Assembly: GCA_045544195.1 (NCBI GenBank) | Contig: JAZPYO010000024.1 | Location: 30,720 to 94,719, forward strand | DNA from: RGIG7213 sp045544195 | Lineage (GTDB): Bacteria; Bacillota; Clostridia; Oscillospirales; CAG-272 | DNA length: 64,000 nucleotides | Direction: 5' to 3' | In this document: positions 25,109 through 33,480 of the stretch, piece after piece | Position numbering within the stretch: the first letter of the stretch is position 1 | How the letters are laid out: every line of letters starts with the position of its first letter | Notes under the pieces: generated by a model | Database searches by the model: none | What the model was told of the DNA's origin: nothing | Seen by the model: only the letters and a program-made list of their open reading frames with translations | Program-made: the position numbers and the translations under genes

Positions 25109-25975
25109 ATGAAAAAAACGTTACTTACTTTGCTTGCACTGTGTGCGGCTTTGACATCGTGTGTTCAAACGCATATAGTCAGTACCGATGACTCGACTGC
25201 AAGCGGGCTTGATACACCGCAGGCAACGGACAGGGCTCATTCAACAGACGGTGAAACGGAAGAGGCAACTCAGGCGCAGACAGAGATGCAAACCGAAAAG
25301 GAAGAGCAAACGGTATATACATATGAATTCAAAAGCGATCTTTCAGAATATGAAAAGTATATGGAGCCTGAGGATCGTGACGGTTATCTTATCCTTGTAA
25401 ATAAGAATAATCCTTTGCCCGAGGACTACGTTCCTGAGGGCATGGTGGACGTTGCGGATACACGTGACGACGGCAGAGATATGCAGCAGATGTGTCTGTA
25501 CGCTTCCAAGGCGCTTGAGGCAATGCTGATAGAGGCAAGAGCAAACGGCTGTAAAAATCTGTCCGTAACGAGTGCATACAGAAGCTACGCATATCAGTAT
25601 AAGCTGTATAATCAGTACATAGATAAGGAAATGTCACGCCACCCGTCCTGGAGCAAGGAGCAGGCGATAGCAGAGGTGAATACGTATTCGGCTATTGCAG
25701 GTACGAGTGAGCATCAGACAGGGCTTGCGTGCGATATGCACAATCTTTCAAGCGCAAAGGTGGAATTTGCAGATACGCCCGAGTCTGCCTGGCTTGAGGA
25801 TAACTGCTACAAATTCGGCTTTATCCTCAGATACGAGGAGGATAAAATGGACATCACGGGCGGTATAATATACGAGCCGTGGCATTTTCGTTACGTCGGA
25901 CGGTACCACGCGAGCAGAATGCACGAGCTTGATATGTGCCTTGAGGAGTATCTCGACTTTCTGAATAAGAATTGA
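25109..25975 (+). CDS. VanY-type D-alanyl-D-alanine carboxypeptidase lipoprotein
   Basis: A 288-residue lipoprotein: signal peptide with lipobox ALTSC (Cys about 18), a Thr/Glu/Gln-rich linker (about 20-70), then a peptidase M15B domain. Zinc and catalytic motifs are SAYRSYAYQYKLYN, SEHQTGLACDM and YEPWHFRYVG, with the HxxxxxxxD and H of metallo-carboxypeptidases. It trims terminal D-Ala from wall peptides. No vancomycin-resistance context is present. ATG at 25109 follows GGGAG, and the in-frame GTG at 25103 is too close to it. Confidence 0.92.
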   Translation: MKKTLLTLLALCAALTSCVQTHIVSTDDSTASGLDTPQATDRAHSTDGETEEATQAQTEMQTEKEEQTVYTYEFKSDLSEYEKYMEPEDRDGYLILVNKNNPLPEDYVPEGMVDVADTRDDGRDMQQMCLYASKALEAMLIEARANGCKNLSVTSAYRSYAYQYKLYNQYIDKEMSRHPSWSKEQAIAEVNTYSAIAGTSEHQTGLACDMHNLSSAKVEFADTPESAWLEDNCYKFGFILRYEEDKMDITGGIIYEPWHFRYVGRYHASRMHELDMCLEEYLDFLNKN

Positions 25976-26018
25976 AATATGCGTGTATAATACCAAAAAA
26001 GGAAAGGTGTTATACAAA

Positions 26019-26462
26019 ATGACAAACGGCAATAAAAACGCAAACGAAATAATACTGCAAAACGTTTATCAGGGCGCAAGAATGGGCACTGATGCTATTG
26101 CAAAGCTCATGCCTAAGGTAAAAAACGAGAAATTCAAGCAGGCTATGGCAACACAGCTCAACGGCTATCAGACATTTATGTCAGATGCCTGCACAAAGCT
26201 CACCGCTATGAACAAGACGCCCGAGGATGTAAGCATTATCCAGAAAATACCGTCCGAATTCGGAATGATAATGGGAACTGCTATGGATAAATCCGACTCC
26301 AAAATAGCGGAAATGATGATAAACGGCTCTGTTATGGGGATCGCGGAGATCAAAAAAAGTGTAGCAGGGAAAAGCGGAGTGCCTGAGGATACGATGAAGC
26401 TGGCACAGGACGTTATCACGTTTGAGGAAAATAATATCAATAATATGAAATCGTTTTTATAA
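26019..26462 (+). CDS. Conserved helical protein, unknown function
   Basis: A 147-residue soluble, nearly all-helical protein without signal peptide or Cys-rich motif. Long amphipathic helices (ANEIILQNVYQGARMGTDAIAKLMPKV, EKFKQAMATQLNGYQTFMSD, MINGSVMGIAEIKK, DVITFEENNINNMKSFL) suggest a four-helix bundle of ferritin-like shape, but the metal ligands of ferritins (paired ExxH) are not evident. I do not recognise the family. It lies 43 bases after the VanY-like gene and ahead of a hairpin at 26472-26509. Confidence 0.6.
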   Translation: MTNGNKNANEIILQNVYQGARMGTDAIAKLMPKVKNEKFKQAMATQLNGYQTFMSDACTKLTAMNKTPEDVSIIQKIPSEFGMIMGTAMDKSDSKIAEMMINGSVMGIAEIKKSVAGKSGVPEDTMKLAQDVITFEENNINNMKSFL

Positions 26463-26471
26463 TAAAAGTGT

Positions 26472-26516
26472 ACGCAGCCGCCCGTGAAAAAACACTCGGA
26501 CGGCTGCGTGCTTTGT
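26472..26516 (+). terminator. Hairpin after the helical protein gene
   Basis: ACGCAGCCG (26472-26480) pairs with CGGCTGCGT (26501-26509), with further pairing CCCGTG/CACTCGG inside. Only a short T-rich tail (GCTTTGTTC), so termination may be partial. Confidence 0.6.
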
Positions 26517-26562
26517 TCACAAAAAATTTCAAAATCAGGTGTAAAGAAAATTGCTTTACATA

Positions 26563-26591
26563 TTGACAAAGCGCGATCCGTATGCTATACT
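26563..26591 (+). promoter_or_regulatory. Promoter of ylxM-ffh-rpsP-khpA
   Basis: TTGACA (26563-26568), 17-base spacer, TATACT (26586-26591). The ATG of ylxM is about 31 bases downstream. Confidence 0.8.
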
Positions 26592-26622
26592 TGTAAAGCA
26601 AAAAACTTTACAGGCGATACTG

Positions 26623-26976
26623 ATGAAAAATTTGGATATTTGTCTTTTGCTCGATTTCTACGGTGATCTGCTTTCAGATACAGCGCGGGAGAACATAACT
26701 CTTTATTATAACGAGGATCTTTCACTTGCGGAAATAGCGGAAACGGCGGGCATAACCAGACAGGGAGTGCGTGACAGTATAAAGCGTGCAGAAGAGCAGC
26801 TGATAAAATTTGAAGAAAAGTTGGGTCTTGCAAAGCGTTTTACATCTATGCAGGACGGTATAGAAGAAATAAAAAGAATGCTTGAGGATATCAAAAATGA
26901 TATTCCGACATATTCTTCAAGAGTGGAAAAGATCATCTCAAAGGCGGATGAGATACTGCTTTTGAACAGGGAGTAA
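26623..26976 (+). CDS. ylxM: YlxM/p13-family helix-turn-helix protein
   Basis: A 117-residue sigma-70 region 4-like HTH protein. Residues about 25-70 (TLYYNEDLSLAEIAETAGITRQGVRDSIKRAEEQL) form the HTH, and a helical C-terminus follows. In Firmicutes YlxM is always encoded just before ffh and is thought to act with the SRP system. It is 6 bases upstream of ffh. The ATG at 26623 is chosen because further upstream codons fall within the promoter. Confidence 0.9.
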   Translation: MKNLDICLLLDFYGDLLSDTARENITLYYNEDLSLAEIAETAGITRQGVRDSIKRAEEQLIKFEEKLGLAKRFTSMQDGIEEIKRMLEDIKNDIPTYSSRVEKIISKADEILLLNRE

Positions 26977-26982
26977 ATATTT

Positions 26983-28326
26983 ATGGCAATGTTTTCATCC
27001 CTTTCCGACAAGCTCGGTAAGGCATTTTCGAAATTTAAAAATAAAGGTAAGCTGACGGAATCCGACATCAAAGAGGGAATGAGAGAGATCAAGCTCGCGT
27101 TGCTTGAGGCAGACGTTAACTTCAAGGTCGTTAAGGATTTCGTTAAAATAGTCAGTGAGCGCGCCGTAGGCGCAGACGTTCTGGAAAGCCTTGTTCCGTC
27201 ACAGCAGGTCATAAAGATCGTTAACGAGGAGCTCGTTAATCTCATGGGCGGCAAGGAAGAAAAGATAAGATTTGCCTCAAAGCCCCCGACAATAATAATG
27301 ATGGTCGGTCTGCAGGGCGCAGGTAAAACGACTCACTGCGGAAAGCTCGCAAATTACTTTAAAACAAAATTTGAAAAAAGACCCCTTCTTGTAGCGTGTG
27401 ATGTTTACCGTCCCGCCGCAATAAAGCAGCTTCAGGTAGTGGGCGGTCAGATAGATGTTCCCGTGTTTGCTATGGAGGATTGTAAGGATCCCGTTGAAAT
27501 AGCAAAAGCAGGCGTTGCGCACGCTAAAAAATACGGCAACGATATGGTATTTATTGATACCGCCGGCAGACTCCACGTTGACGAGGAGCTTATGCAGGAG
27601 CTTAAGAAAATAAAGGAAGAGATCGAAGCGTCTGAGATAATTCTCACAATAGATGCTATGCTCGGACAGGATGCTGTAAACGTAGCAAAATCCTTTAACG
27701 ATCTGCTCGATATAACAGGAGTTGTTCTCACAAAGCTCGACGGCGATACAAGAGGCGGCGCTGCGCTTTCGGTAAGATATGTTACAGGTAAGCCGATAAA
27801 GTTCATCGGTACGGGAGAAAAGCTCGATGCGATAGAGCAGTTCTATCCTGACAGAATGGCGTCAAGAATACTCGGTATGGGCGATATGCTCACGCTCATT
27901 GAAAAAGCCCAGCAGAATTTTGACGAGAAAAAAGCAGAAGAGCTTGAAAGAAAAATGGCAGATTCGTCATTTACACTCGTTGACTTCCTTGACCAGATGG
28001 ATCAGGTAAGGAATATGGGCTCTATCAAGGATATTCTCGGTATGATGCCCGGCGTGAATGCCGCTGCGCTTCAGGATGCGCAGATAGACGATAAGCAGAT
28101 AGACAGGGTAGAGGCGATAATTCTTTCAATGACGCATGAGGAGCGTATGAAGCCCCAGATAATAAATGCGTCAAGAAAAAAGCGTATAGCGGACGGCTGC
28201 GGTATGAAGGTCGAGGATGTAAGCAGACTTTTGAAGCAGTTTGAGCAGTCTAAAAAAATGATGAAGCAGCTTTCAAAGGGCGGCGGCGGATTTGGCAGAC
28301 GGTTCGGTAAGCGACGCAAAAAATAA
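26983..28326 (+). CDS. ffh: Signal recognition particle protein Ffh (SRP54)
   Basis: A 447-residue GTPase binding SRP RNA and signal peptides for co-translational targeting to the membrane. N domain about 1-95, G domain with GLQGAGKTTHCGKLA (P-loop), DVYRPAAIKQL, DTAGR and TKLDGDTRGG. A Met-rich M domain (about 300-435) carries the RNA-binding helix (RKKRIADGCGMKVEDVSRLLKQFEQ). A short Gly/Arg/Lys-rich tail ends it. Normal length. Confidence 0.98.
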   Translation: MAMFSSLSDKLGKAFSKFKNKGKLTESDIKEGMREIKLALLEADVNFKVVKDFVKIVSERAVGADVLESLVPSQQVIKIVNEELVNLMGGKEEKIRFASKPPTIIMMVGLQGAGKTTHCGKLANYFKTKFEKRPLLVACDVYRPAAIKQLQVVGGQIDVPVFAMEDCKDPVEIAKAGVAHAKKYGNDMVFIDTAGRLHVDEELMQELKKIKEEIEASEIILTIDAMLGQDAVNVAKSFNDLLDITGVVLTKLDGDTRGGAALSVRYVTGKPIKFIGTGEKLDAIEQFYPDRMASRILGMGDMLTLIEKAQQNFDEKKAEELERKMADSSFTLVDFLDQMDQVRNMGSIKDILGMMPGVNAAALQDAQIDDKQIDRVEAIILSMTHEERMKPQIINASRKKRIADGCGMKVEDVSRLLKQFEQSKKMMKQLSKGGGGFGRRFGKRRKK

Positions 28327-28403
28327 TTCAGTATAATATTCCCAATGCGGAAATTATAGATAAAAAATATTTATTATAAAGACGAAAGGTCAGGTTATTA
28401 AAA

Positions 28404-28649
28404 ATGGCAGTAAAAATCAGACTCAGAAGAATAGGCGCAAAAAAAGCACCTTTTTACCGTGTTGTAGTGGCAGATTCCAGATCTCCCCGTAACGGCAGAT
28501 TTATCGAAGAGATCGGTACTTACGATCCGCTTCAGGAGCCTGCTAAGATCGAGATCGATGCAGAAGCTGCAAAGAAATGGATAAAGAACGGCGCTCAGCC
28601 CACAGAAACTGTTAAGAGCCTTCTTAAGAAAAGCGGTATCACCGAATAA
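28404..28649 (+). CDS. rpsP: 30S ribosomal protein S16
   Basis: An 81-residue basic protein beginning MAVKIRLRRIGAKKAPFYR, the conserved start of S16, and containing SRSPRNGRFIEEIGTYDP. It binds 16S rRNA early in 30S assembly. GAAAGG lies upstream. 78 bases after ffh, in the standard ffh-rpsP-khpA order. Confidence 0.98.
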   Translation: MAVKIRLRRIGAKKAPFYRVVVADSRSPRNGRFIEEIGTYDPLQEPAKIEIDAEAAKKWIKNGAQPTETVKSLLKKSGITE

Positions 28650-28672
28650 TCGGTCATTCTGAGGGAAAAGTA

Positions 28673-28912
28673 ATGATTATATCTCAAAAGCAAGTACTTA
28701 CCGATATTGCAAAAGCGCTTGTTGAATTTCCCGATGAGGTTACTGTAAGCGAAAGTGAAACGGATGATAATGTAACGTTGATACTTTCGGTTGCTCCCAG
28801 TGATATGGGTAAGGTAATTGGCAGACAGGGAAAGATCGCTAAGTCTATCCGTGCGGTAATGAAAGCATCAGGCAACGTCGCTCAGAAGCGTATTACCGTA
28901 GAAATTCAGTAA
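28673..28912 (+). CDS. khpA: KH-domain RNA-binding protein KhpA (YlqC)
   Basis: A 79-residue single KH domain with GKVIGRQGKIAKSIRAVMKA, the GxxG RNA-binding loop (GRQG). In Gram-positives KhpA pairs with KhpB to bind RNA and affects cell division and elongation. GAGGGAAAAG precedes the ATG. It is the last gene of the ylxM unit. Usual followers rimM and trmD are absent here. Confidence 0.93.
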   Translation: MIISQKQVLTDIAKALVEFPDEVTVSESETDDNVTLILSVAPSDMGKVIGRQGKIAKSIRAVMKASGNVAQKRITVEIQ

Positions 28913-28946
28913 AATGCACGGAAACGGCAGTTATGCCGAAAATGTA

Positions 28947-28975
28947 AAGAGGGAACAAAGGTTCTCTCTTTTTTC
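28947..28975 (+). terminator. Terminator of the ylxM-khpA unit
   Basis: AAGAGGGAAC pairs with GTTCTCTCTT around AAAG, followed by TTTTTCTTTTTTGG. Ten pairs with one G-U. Confidence 0.88.
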
Positions 28976-29054
28976 TTTTTTGGTATGTTATAAAAGCGTT
29001 GGCAGATCTTTTGTGTAAATTTTTTTCGCACGGCACAATTTTTATTTTTTGCTA

Positions 29055-29083
29055 TGGACTTTTGGCAAATAATATGATATAAT
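29055..29083 (+). promoter_or_regulatory. prfB promoter with extended -10
   Basis: TGGACT (29055-29060), 17-base spacer, TATAAT (29078-29083) preceded by TGA. The -35 is weak; the extended -10 is perfect. Confidence 0.6.
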
Positions 29084-29115
29084 AATGAAAATATTTTGTT
29101 TAGGAAGAAAAATAT

Positions 29116-30225
29116 ATGATAATTCAACTTGATGAAGCAAGACTGAAATTGGTTTCCTTGCGTGATGATGCAAAGGAATTGGGTATCTCAATGCGTATTG
29201 ATGAGCTTCAGGCGTCCGTTGCCGAGCTGGAGGAAAAGACTCACGAGCAGGACTTCTGGAACGATCAGGCTACCTCAAGCAAAATACTCAGGGATATCAA
29301 GCAGAAAAAGGATAAGATAGAGCAGCATGCAGCGCTGACCGCCGCCATTGAGGACACGCACACACTGTGCGAGCTTTCACTTGAGGAGAATGACGAAAGC
29401 TCACTTGAGGATATTCTTTCCGAGGTGGAGCGTATAGAAAAAGAGATCGAAAGAATGAATATATCAATTCTTCTTTCGGGTGAATACGATAACAATAACG
29501 CAATTCTTTCATTCCATCCCGGCGCAGGCGGCACAGAGGCGCAGGACTGGGCGCTTATGCTGTACAGAATGTATACCCGCTGGGGTGAAAAAAGCGGCTT
29601 CAAGGTAAAGCTCGTTGACTGGCTTGACGGGGAAGAAGCGGGAATTAAAAGCGCGACCATCGTTATTGAGGGCACAAATGCTTACGGATATATGAAAAGC
29701 GAATCGGGCGTACACCGCCTTGTAAGAGTATCTCCGTTCGACTCATCGGGCAGACGCCATACATCATTTGCGTCCGTAGAGGTAACGCCTGAGCTTGACG
29801 ATACGAATGATGTTGAAATAAGGGAAGAGGATCTTGAAATAACTGCTCACCGTTCAAGCGGTGCAGGCGGTCAGCATATCAACAAGACGGACTCCGCTAT
29901 AAGAATAGTTCATAAGCCTACGGGAATAGTCGTCGGCTGTCAGACTGAAAGAAGCCAGCTTCAAAACAAGGAAACTGCCTTGAAGATGCTGAAAAGTAAG
30001 CTCGTTGAGATAAAAATAAGAGAAAATCTTGAAAAGATCGAGGACATAAAGGGAGAAAAGACGAATATCGAGTGGGGAAGCCAGATACGCTCATATGTAT
30101 TTATGCCGTATACTCTTGTAAAGGATACACGCACAGGCTGCGAAACGGGTAATATACAGGCTGTTATGGACGGCGATATTGATATGTTCATAAACAGCTA
30201 TCTGCGCGCAAATGTTAAGCAGTAA
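29116..30225 (+). CDS. prfB: Peptide chain release factor 2
   Basis: A 369-residue RF2 ending translation at UGA and UAA. The SPF-type tripeptide is present (RVSPFDSSGRRHTSF), as is the catalytic GGQ loop (RSSGAGGQHINKTDSA). In many bacteria prfB needs a +1 frameshift at an in-frame UGA near codon 25. Here the reading frame is continuous from MIIQLDEARLKL onward, so the autoregulatory frameshift is missing. Single-gene unit with its own promoter. Confidence 0.97.
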   Translation: MIIQLDEARLKLVSLRDDAKELGISMRIDELQASVAELEEKTHEQDFWNDQATSSKILRDIKQKKDKIEQHAALTAAIEDTHTLCELSLEENDESSLEDILSEVERIEKEIERMNISILLSGEYDNNNAILSFHPGAGGTEAQDWALMLYRMYTRWGEKSGFKVKLVDWLDGEEAGIKSATIVIEGTNAYGYMKSESGVHRLVRVSPFDSSGRRHTSFASVEVTPELDDTNDVEIREEDLEITAHRSSGAGGQHINKTDSAIRIVHKPTGIVVGCQTERSQLQNKETALKMLKSKLVEIKIRENLEKIEDIKGEKTNIEWGSQIRSYVFMPYTLVKDTRTGCETGNIQAVMDGDIDMFINSYLRANVKQ

Positions 30226-30256
30226 TTAAATTTTTCGTCATTTCGGAAATTAAATA

Positions 30257-30285
30257 TTGACTTTTTGACTTGTAAATGATATAAT
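30257..30285 (+). promoter_or_regulatory. Promoter of the solute-binding lipoprotein
   Basis: TTGACT (30257-30262), 17-base spacer, TATAAT (30280-30285) with TGA before it. A second TTGACT at 30265 overlaps the spacer. Confidence 0.8.
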
Positions 30286-30343
30286 ATGTACAATAGCGGT
30301 GCTATAGCATTTTGCACCGATAAAAACTAAAAGGAGAATGATA

Positions 30344-31855
30344 ATGAAAGCAAAGAAATTATCGATCATCTTTCTTGCATCGTTAATGGCTCTTTCTTGC
30401 TTCACATCCTGCGGCGATGACAGCGGCGACAAGGCGACCGGCGATCCTGCGGCTACTGTTGAAGTAGGGGATTCCTATTACGTTCCTGAAAACAAGTATA
30501 ACGGCGAGGATTTCACGATCATCACGAACACAGATGACGGCGAATGGACCTGTAACGACTTTTTCCAGGAAGAAGACAGTGACGAAAACGTTGTTTTGTC
30601 TGCTTCTTATGCCCGCCAGAAGCTGATAGAAGAGACATTTGGCGTTAAGATCCGTGTCGTTGACGGACTTACAAGAGGCGACATCAACACCTTGATTGAA
30701 ACTGCAAACAAGGCAGGCACCAAGGACTATGACCTTGTTATAAACGATATCGACCATATGTTCACGCTTGCCCGCGGTGACGGTCTTACAAATCTTGACG
30801 ATATAGATCACCTTGATCTTACGTCGTCAGCATGGGATCAGTCGACACTTTCGCAGACATCCATAGGCGGAAACAATTACTTTGCAACAGGTGAGATCAC
30901 AACTATTGACAATGATGCTACATGGTGCCTTATGTTCAATAAGCAGGTTGCAAAGAACGTAGGTATCGGTGAAAGCGACGAGCTTCCCAGCATCTACGAG
31001 CTTGTTGAAACAAAGAAATGGACACTTGATAAGTTTATCGAATACTGCAACCTTTATCAGTATCTTGATAAGACTGGTGACGGTCTTACTGTTGACGACC
31101 AGTACCCCGTAGCTACTACGATAGACTTCATTACAGGTCTTTTCTACGGTGCGAACAACCGTATAGTTGTCAAGGATGAGGCTGATATTCCTTATCTGCC
31201 CGCTCTTAGCGACAATATGGTAAACAAGATCGAAAAGATCATCAGCATCTACTACAAGCCGAATATGATCACGTTCGACTGCCATGATTACAAGAACGTT
31301 AATCCTGCATGTCACCTTTTGGCTCAGCAGATGTTTGAGGAGAACAGATCACTGTTCTATTCTGAGGTTATGCAGTGCGTAACACGTCTTCGTAATATGA
31401 ACGTTGATTTCGGTGTAGTTCCTATGCCTAAGGCGGATGAAAGCCAGAAAAATTACACAGCACACTCTGTTAACATAGTTACTCACGTTGCAGGCGTTCC
31501 GAAGGGAATTTCCTACGATGCGGCAAGACTTGAGCGTTCGGGTATGATAATGCAGGCTCTCGCAGTTGAGGGTGAAAAGATCCTTACACCTGCTTACTAC
31601 GAAAAGTCGCTCGTTGGCCAGGGCACACGTGATGAGGAATCATCAACGATGCTTCCCATCATCTTCGCTAACCGTATCGTTGATATCGGATACATAGCAT
31701 CCAGCGGTGATGTTTCATCTATGTGTAGCTCCGTTATTACGGTAGTTCAGGGCGGTGAAGGCGGTCAGATGCAGAGATACTGGGCAAGAAATAAGTCCAA
31801 GGTTGAAAAGGATCTTGAGCAGATCGTTGAACAGTTCGAATCATTCAGCAACTGA
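30344..31855 (+). CDS. Extracellular solute-binding lipoprotein (family 1-like)
   Basis: A 503-residue ABC-type solute-binding protein. Signal peptide with lipobox SCFTSC (Cys about 22), acidic linker, then a two-lobe binding-protein fold (NGEDFTIITNTDDGEW, YDLVINDIDHMFTLARGDGLTNLDD, WCLMFNKQVAKNVG, VVPMPKADESQKNYTAHS). Sugar or oligosaccharide uptake is the usual role of this family. No permease or ATPase gene is next to it, and it has its own promoter and terminator, so partners must be elsewhere. AAGGAG is 7 bases before the ATG at 30344. Confidence 0.85.
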   Translation: MKAKKLSIIFLASLMALSCFTSCGDDSGDKATGDPAATVEVGDSYYVPENKYNGEDFTIITNTDDGEWTCNDFFQEEDSDENVVLSASYARQKLIEETFGVKIRVVDGLTRGDINTLIETANKAGTKDYDLVINDIDHMFTLARGDGLTNLDDIDHLDLTSSAWDQSTLSQTSIGGNNYFATGEITTIDNDATWCLMFNKQVAKNVGIGESDELPSIYELVETKKWTLDKFIEYCNLYQYLDKTGDGLTVDDQYPVATTIDFITGLFYGANNRIVVKDEADIPYLPALSDNMVNKIEKIISIYYKPNMITFDCHDYKNVNPACHLLAQQMFEENRSLFYSEVMQCVTRLRNMNVDFGVVPMPKADESQKNYTAHSVNIVTHVAGVPKGISYDAARLERSGMIMQALAVEGEKILTPAYYEKSLVGQGTRDEESSTMLPIIFANRIVDIGYIASSGDVSSMCSSVITVVQGGEGGQMQRYWARNKSKVEKDLEQIVEQFESFSN

Positions 31856-31869
31856 TCTTTATAAAAAAC

Positions 31870-31912
31870 GGTTGTCAGTCGATTTTTACGGCTGGCAACC
31901 TATTTTTTTACG
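31870..31912 (+). terminator. Terminator of the solute-binding lipoprotein gene
   Basis: GGTTGTCAGTC (31870-31880) pairs with GGCTGGCAACC (31890-31900), followed by TATTTTTTTA. Confidence 0.88.
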
Positions 31913-31920
31913 ATAATATA

Positions 31921-31949
31921 TTGACTTTTTACAGTCAATGCAGTATAAT
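31921..31949 (+). promoter_or_regulatory. Promoter of the MBL-fold hydrolase
   Basis: TTGACT (31921-31926), 17-base spacer, TATAAT (31944-31949). It starts directly after the preceding terminator. Confidence 0.8.
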
Positions 31950-31981
31950 AATTTGAATTTATTCGGAATGTGGGTGATAAT

Positions 31982-32821
31982 ATGGAGCTGATATATTTAG
32001 GAACAGCAGCGGCAGAGGGAATACCCGGAATGTTTTGCCAATGCAGCTTTTGTCAAACTGCCAGAAAAATAGGCGGCAAGGAATATCGATTCAGAAGCGG
32101 TGCGCTTATAGACGGAGAATTGATGATAGATTTTTCTCCCGACATCAACATTGCCGCACGAAAATCACAGATCGATCTGTCCAAGGTAAAAAATATTATT
32201 TTTACACATTCACATCATGACCATCTCAATGCAAATGATCTGAAAAACAGAGGAGAGGGATATTGCTATTTTGACGGTCAGAACTATGAAAAGCTCCATA
32301 CCTACGGCAACCGCACTGTGCAAAATGTCATAACTGCGGCACTAAAGGGCAATTTTGACAGATATGCCGTCGACTTTACATATATCAACAGTTTTATGCC
32401 GACACAAATAGGATCATATACGGTAACTGCGCTGCCTGCGATACACGGCAGTGAGGATTCGTATATATACCTGATCGAAAAGAGTGAAAAGCGAATGCTC
32501 TACGCTCACGATACGGGAATTATGACCGATGAGGTATTCAGCTTTCTGAAGGGCAAAAGGTGCGATCTTATATCACTTGACTGCACGATGGGCTATCAGA
32601 CTACCGAAAAAGGTCATATGGGCTTTCCTGCTAATATCAAGGTAAAGCAAAGACTTTTGAAAAACGGAACAGCAGATGAAAAGACCGTTTTTGTATGCCA
32701 CCATTTCAGTCATAACGGATTGCGTTCGCCCGACGGAGAGCTTACATACGATAAGTTTTCGGAAATGATAGCACCGCACGGATTTGTGATGAGCTATGAC
32801 GGAATGCGCATTGAAATTTAA
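31982..32821 (+). CDS. MBL-fold metallo-hydrolase (PhnP-like)
   Basis: A 279-residue cytoplasmic metallo-beta-lactamase-fold protein. N-terminal MELIYLGTAAAEGIPGMFCQCSFC carries a CxC...C set as in PhnP-type phosphodiesterases. The metal motif is FTHSHHDHLN (HxHxDH), with later ligands at IHGSEDS and YAHDTG. PhnP cleaves cyclic ribose phosphates in phosphonate breakdown. No phosphonate genes are here, so the substrate is open. ATG 31982 is 6 bases after GGGTG. Its stop codon overlaps the end of the convergent DUF4830 gene by four bases. Confidence 0.85.
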   Translation: MELIYLGTAAAEGIPGMFCQCSFCQTARKIGGKEYRFRSGALIDGELMIDFSPDINIAARKSQIDLSKVKNIIFTHSHHDHLNANDLKNRGEGYCYFDGQNYEKLHTYGNRTVQNVITAALKGNFDRYAVDFTYINSFMPTQIGSYTVTALPAIHGSEDSYIYLIEKSEKRMLYAHDTGIMTDEVFSFLKGKRCDLISLDCTMGYQTTEKGHMGFPANIKVKQRLLKNGTADEKTVFVCHHFSHNGLRSPDGELTYDKFSEMIAPHGFVMSYDGMRIEI

Positions 32822-33306
32822 GGCAGCTTTATTTCGGATGTGAATCCGTGAAGAAAACCGTTTACATCGGCGGAGCATATGTCTCCGCCGATAACTTTGT
32901 TTTTATAAACTATCACGTTTGCGAGAACCCGACCTTCATAATCGGGATAGTTTGTGATCTCATAGGTATAACGCATAACATCCTTATTTCTGTATTTTTT
33001 AAGATCAAGCCCCTGTTTTTCCTGCAGGGTGTTATACGACTGGTATACTGCATCAAATTCGCCGGGGATCGTCACTGAGGCTTCGTCCACTGTATCCGGC
33101 TTTACCTTCCAGCCGAATTGCGACAGAAATTCTATTCTGTCATCGTTGCTCGATATTTTGTTGTAGTTGATCTTTTCATCGTTGACGTATACCGAGGCAG
33201 GCTCGTATTTCGGTATCAATGCAACAAGGGTGATGATTGCGGCGACACTTACGGCGATAATAGCAAAAAAACGTATAGTTGACGCCTTGAACGAATAAAT
33301 AAACAT
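32818..33306 (-). CDS. DUF4830-type membrane-anchored protein
   Basis: A 162-residue protein with one N-terminal membrane helix (about 10-30) and an external alpha/beta domain. The stretches FLSQFGWKV, ASVTIPGEFDAVYQSYNTLQ, LKKYRNKDVMRYTYEITNYP and VLANVIVYKNKVIGGDIC look like the DUF4830 family, whose function is unknown. GGAGAAAG precedes the ATG at 33306. Convergent with the MBL gene. An inverted repeat within its 3' end (32866-32892) could terminate the MBL transcript. Confidence 0.75.
   Translation of the reverse strand: MFIYSFKASTIRFFAIIAVSVAAIITLVALIPKYEPASVYVNDEKINYNKISSNDDRIEFLSQFGWKVKPDTVDEASVTIPGEFDAVYQSYNTLQEKQGLDLKKYRNKDVMRYTYEITNYPDYEGRVLANVIVYKNKVIGGDICSADVNGFLHGFTSEIKLP
32866..32892 (+). 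terminator. Terminator-like hairpin inside the convergent DUF4830 gene
   Basis: ATCGGCGGAG (32866-32875), loop CATATGT, CTCCGCCGAT (32883-32892): ten perfect pairs, followed on the plus strand by AACTTTGTTTTTA. It lies 45 bases past the MBL stop and in the coding 3' end of the minus-strand gene. Confidence 0.6.
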
Positions 33307-33390
33307 AACTTTCTCCTTTCGCCTCGGGGGCTTATAATACTGACCGTTACATTATATTCCCGCTCATCAAACGGTATTACTTTATTTTTA

Positions 33391-33430
33391 ACAAATTTGT
33401 ATTGACAAATTTGTTTTGGTTTGATATAAT
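33391..33430 (+). promoter_or_regulatory. Promoter with two ACAAATTTGT palindromes
   Basis: TTGACA (33402-33407), 17-base spacer, TATAAT (33425-33430) with TGA before it, a near-perfect SigA promoter. The palindrome ACAAATTTGT occurs at 33391-33400 and 33405-33414, 14 bases apart and overlapping the -35, which looks like an operator for a repressor. Confidence 0.75.
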
Positions 33431-33480
33431 GTCTACAATCGGTCTGCATAGCAGACAAATAATCGAAAGGAATTTTTAGC

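Noticed and set aside
25109..25975. Vancomycin-resistance cluster member
   Set aside because: VanY-type enzymes are common housekeeping carboxypeptidases and no vanHAX or vanRS genes are present.
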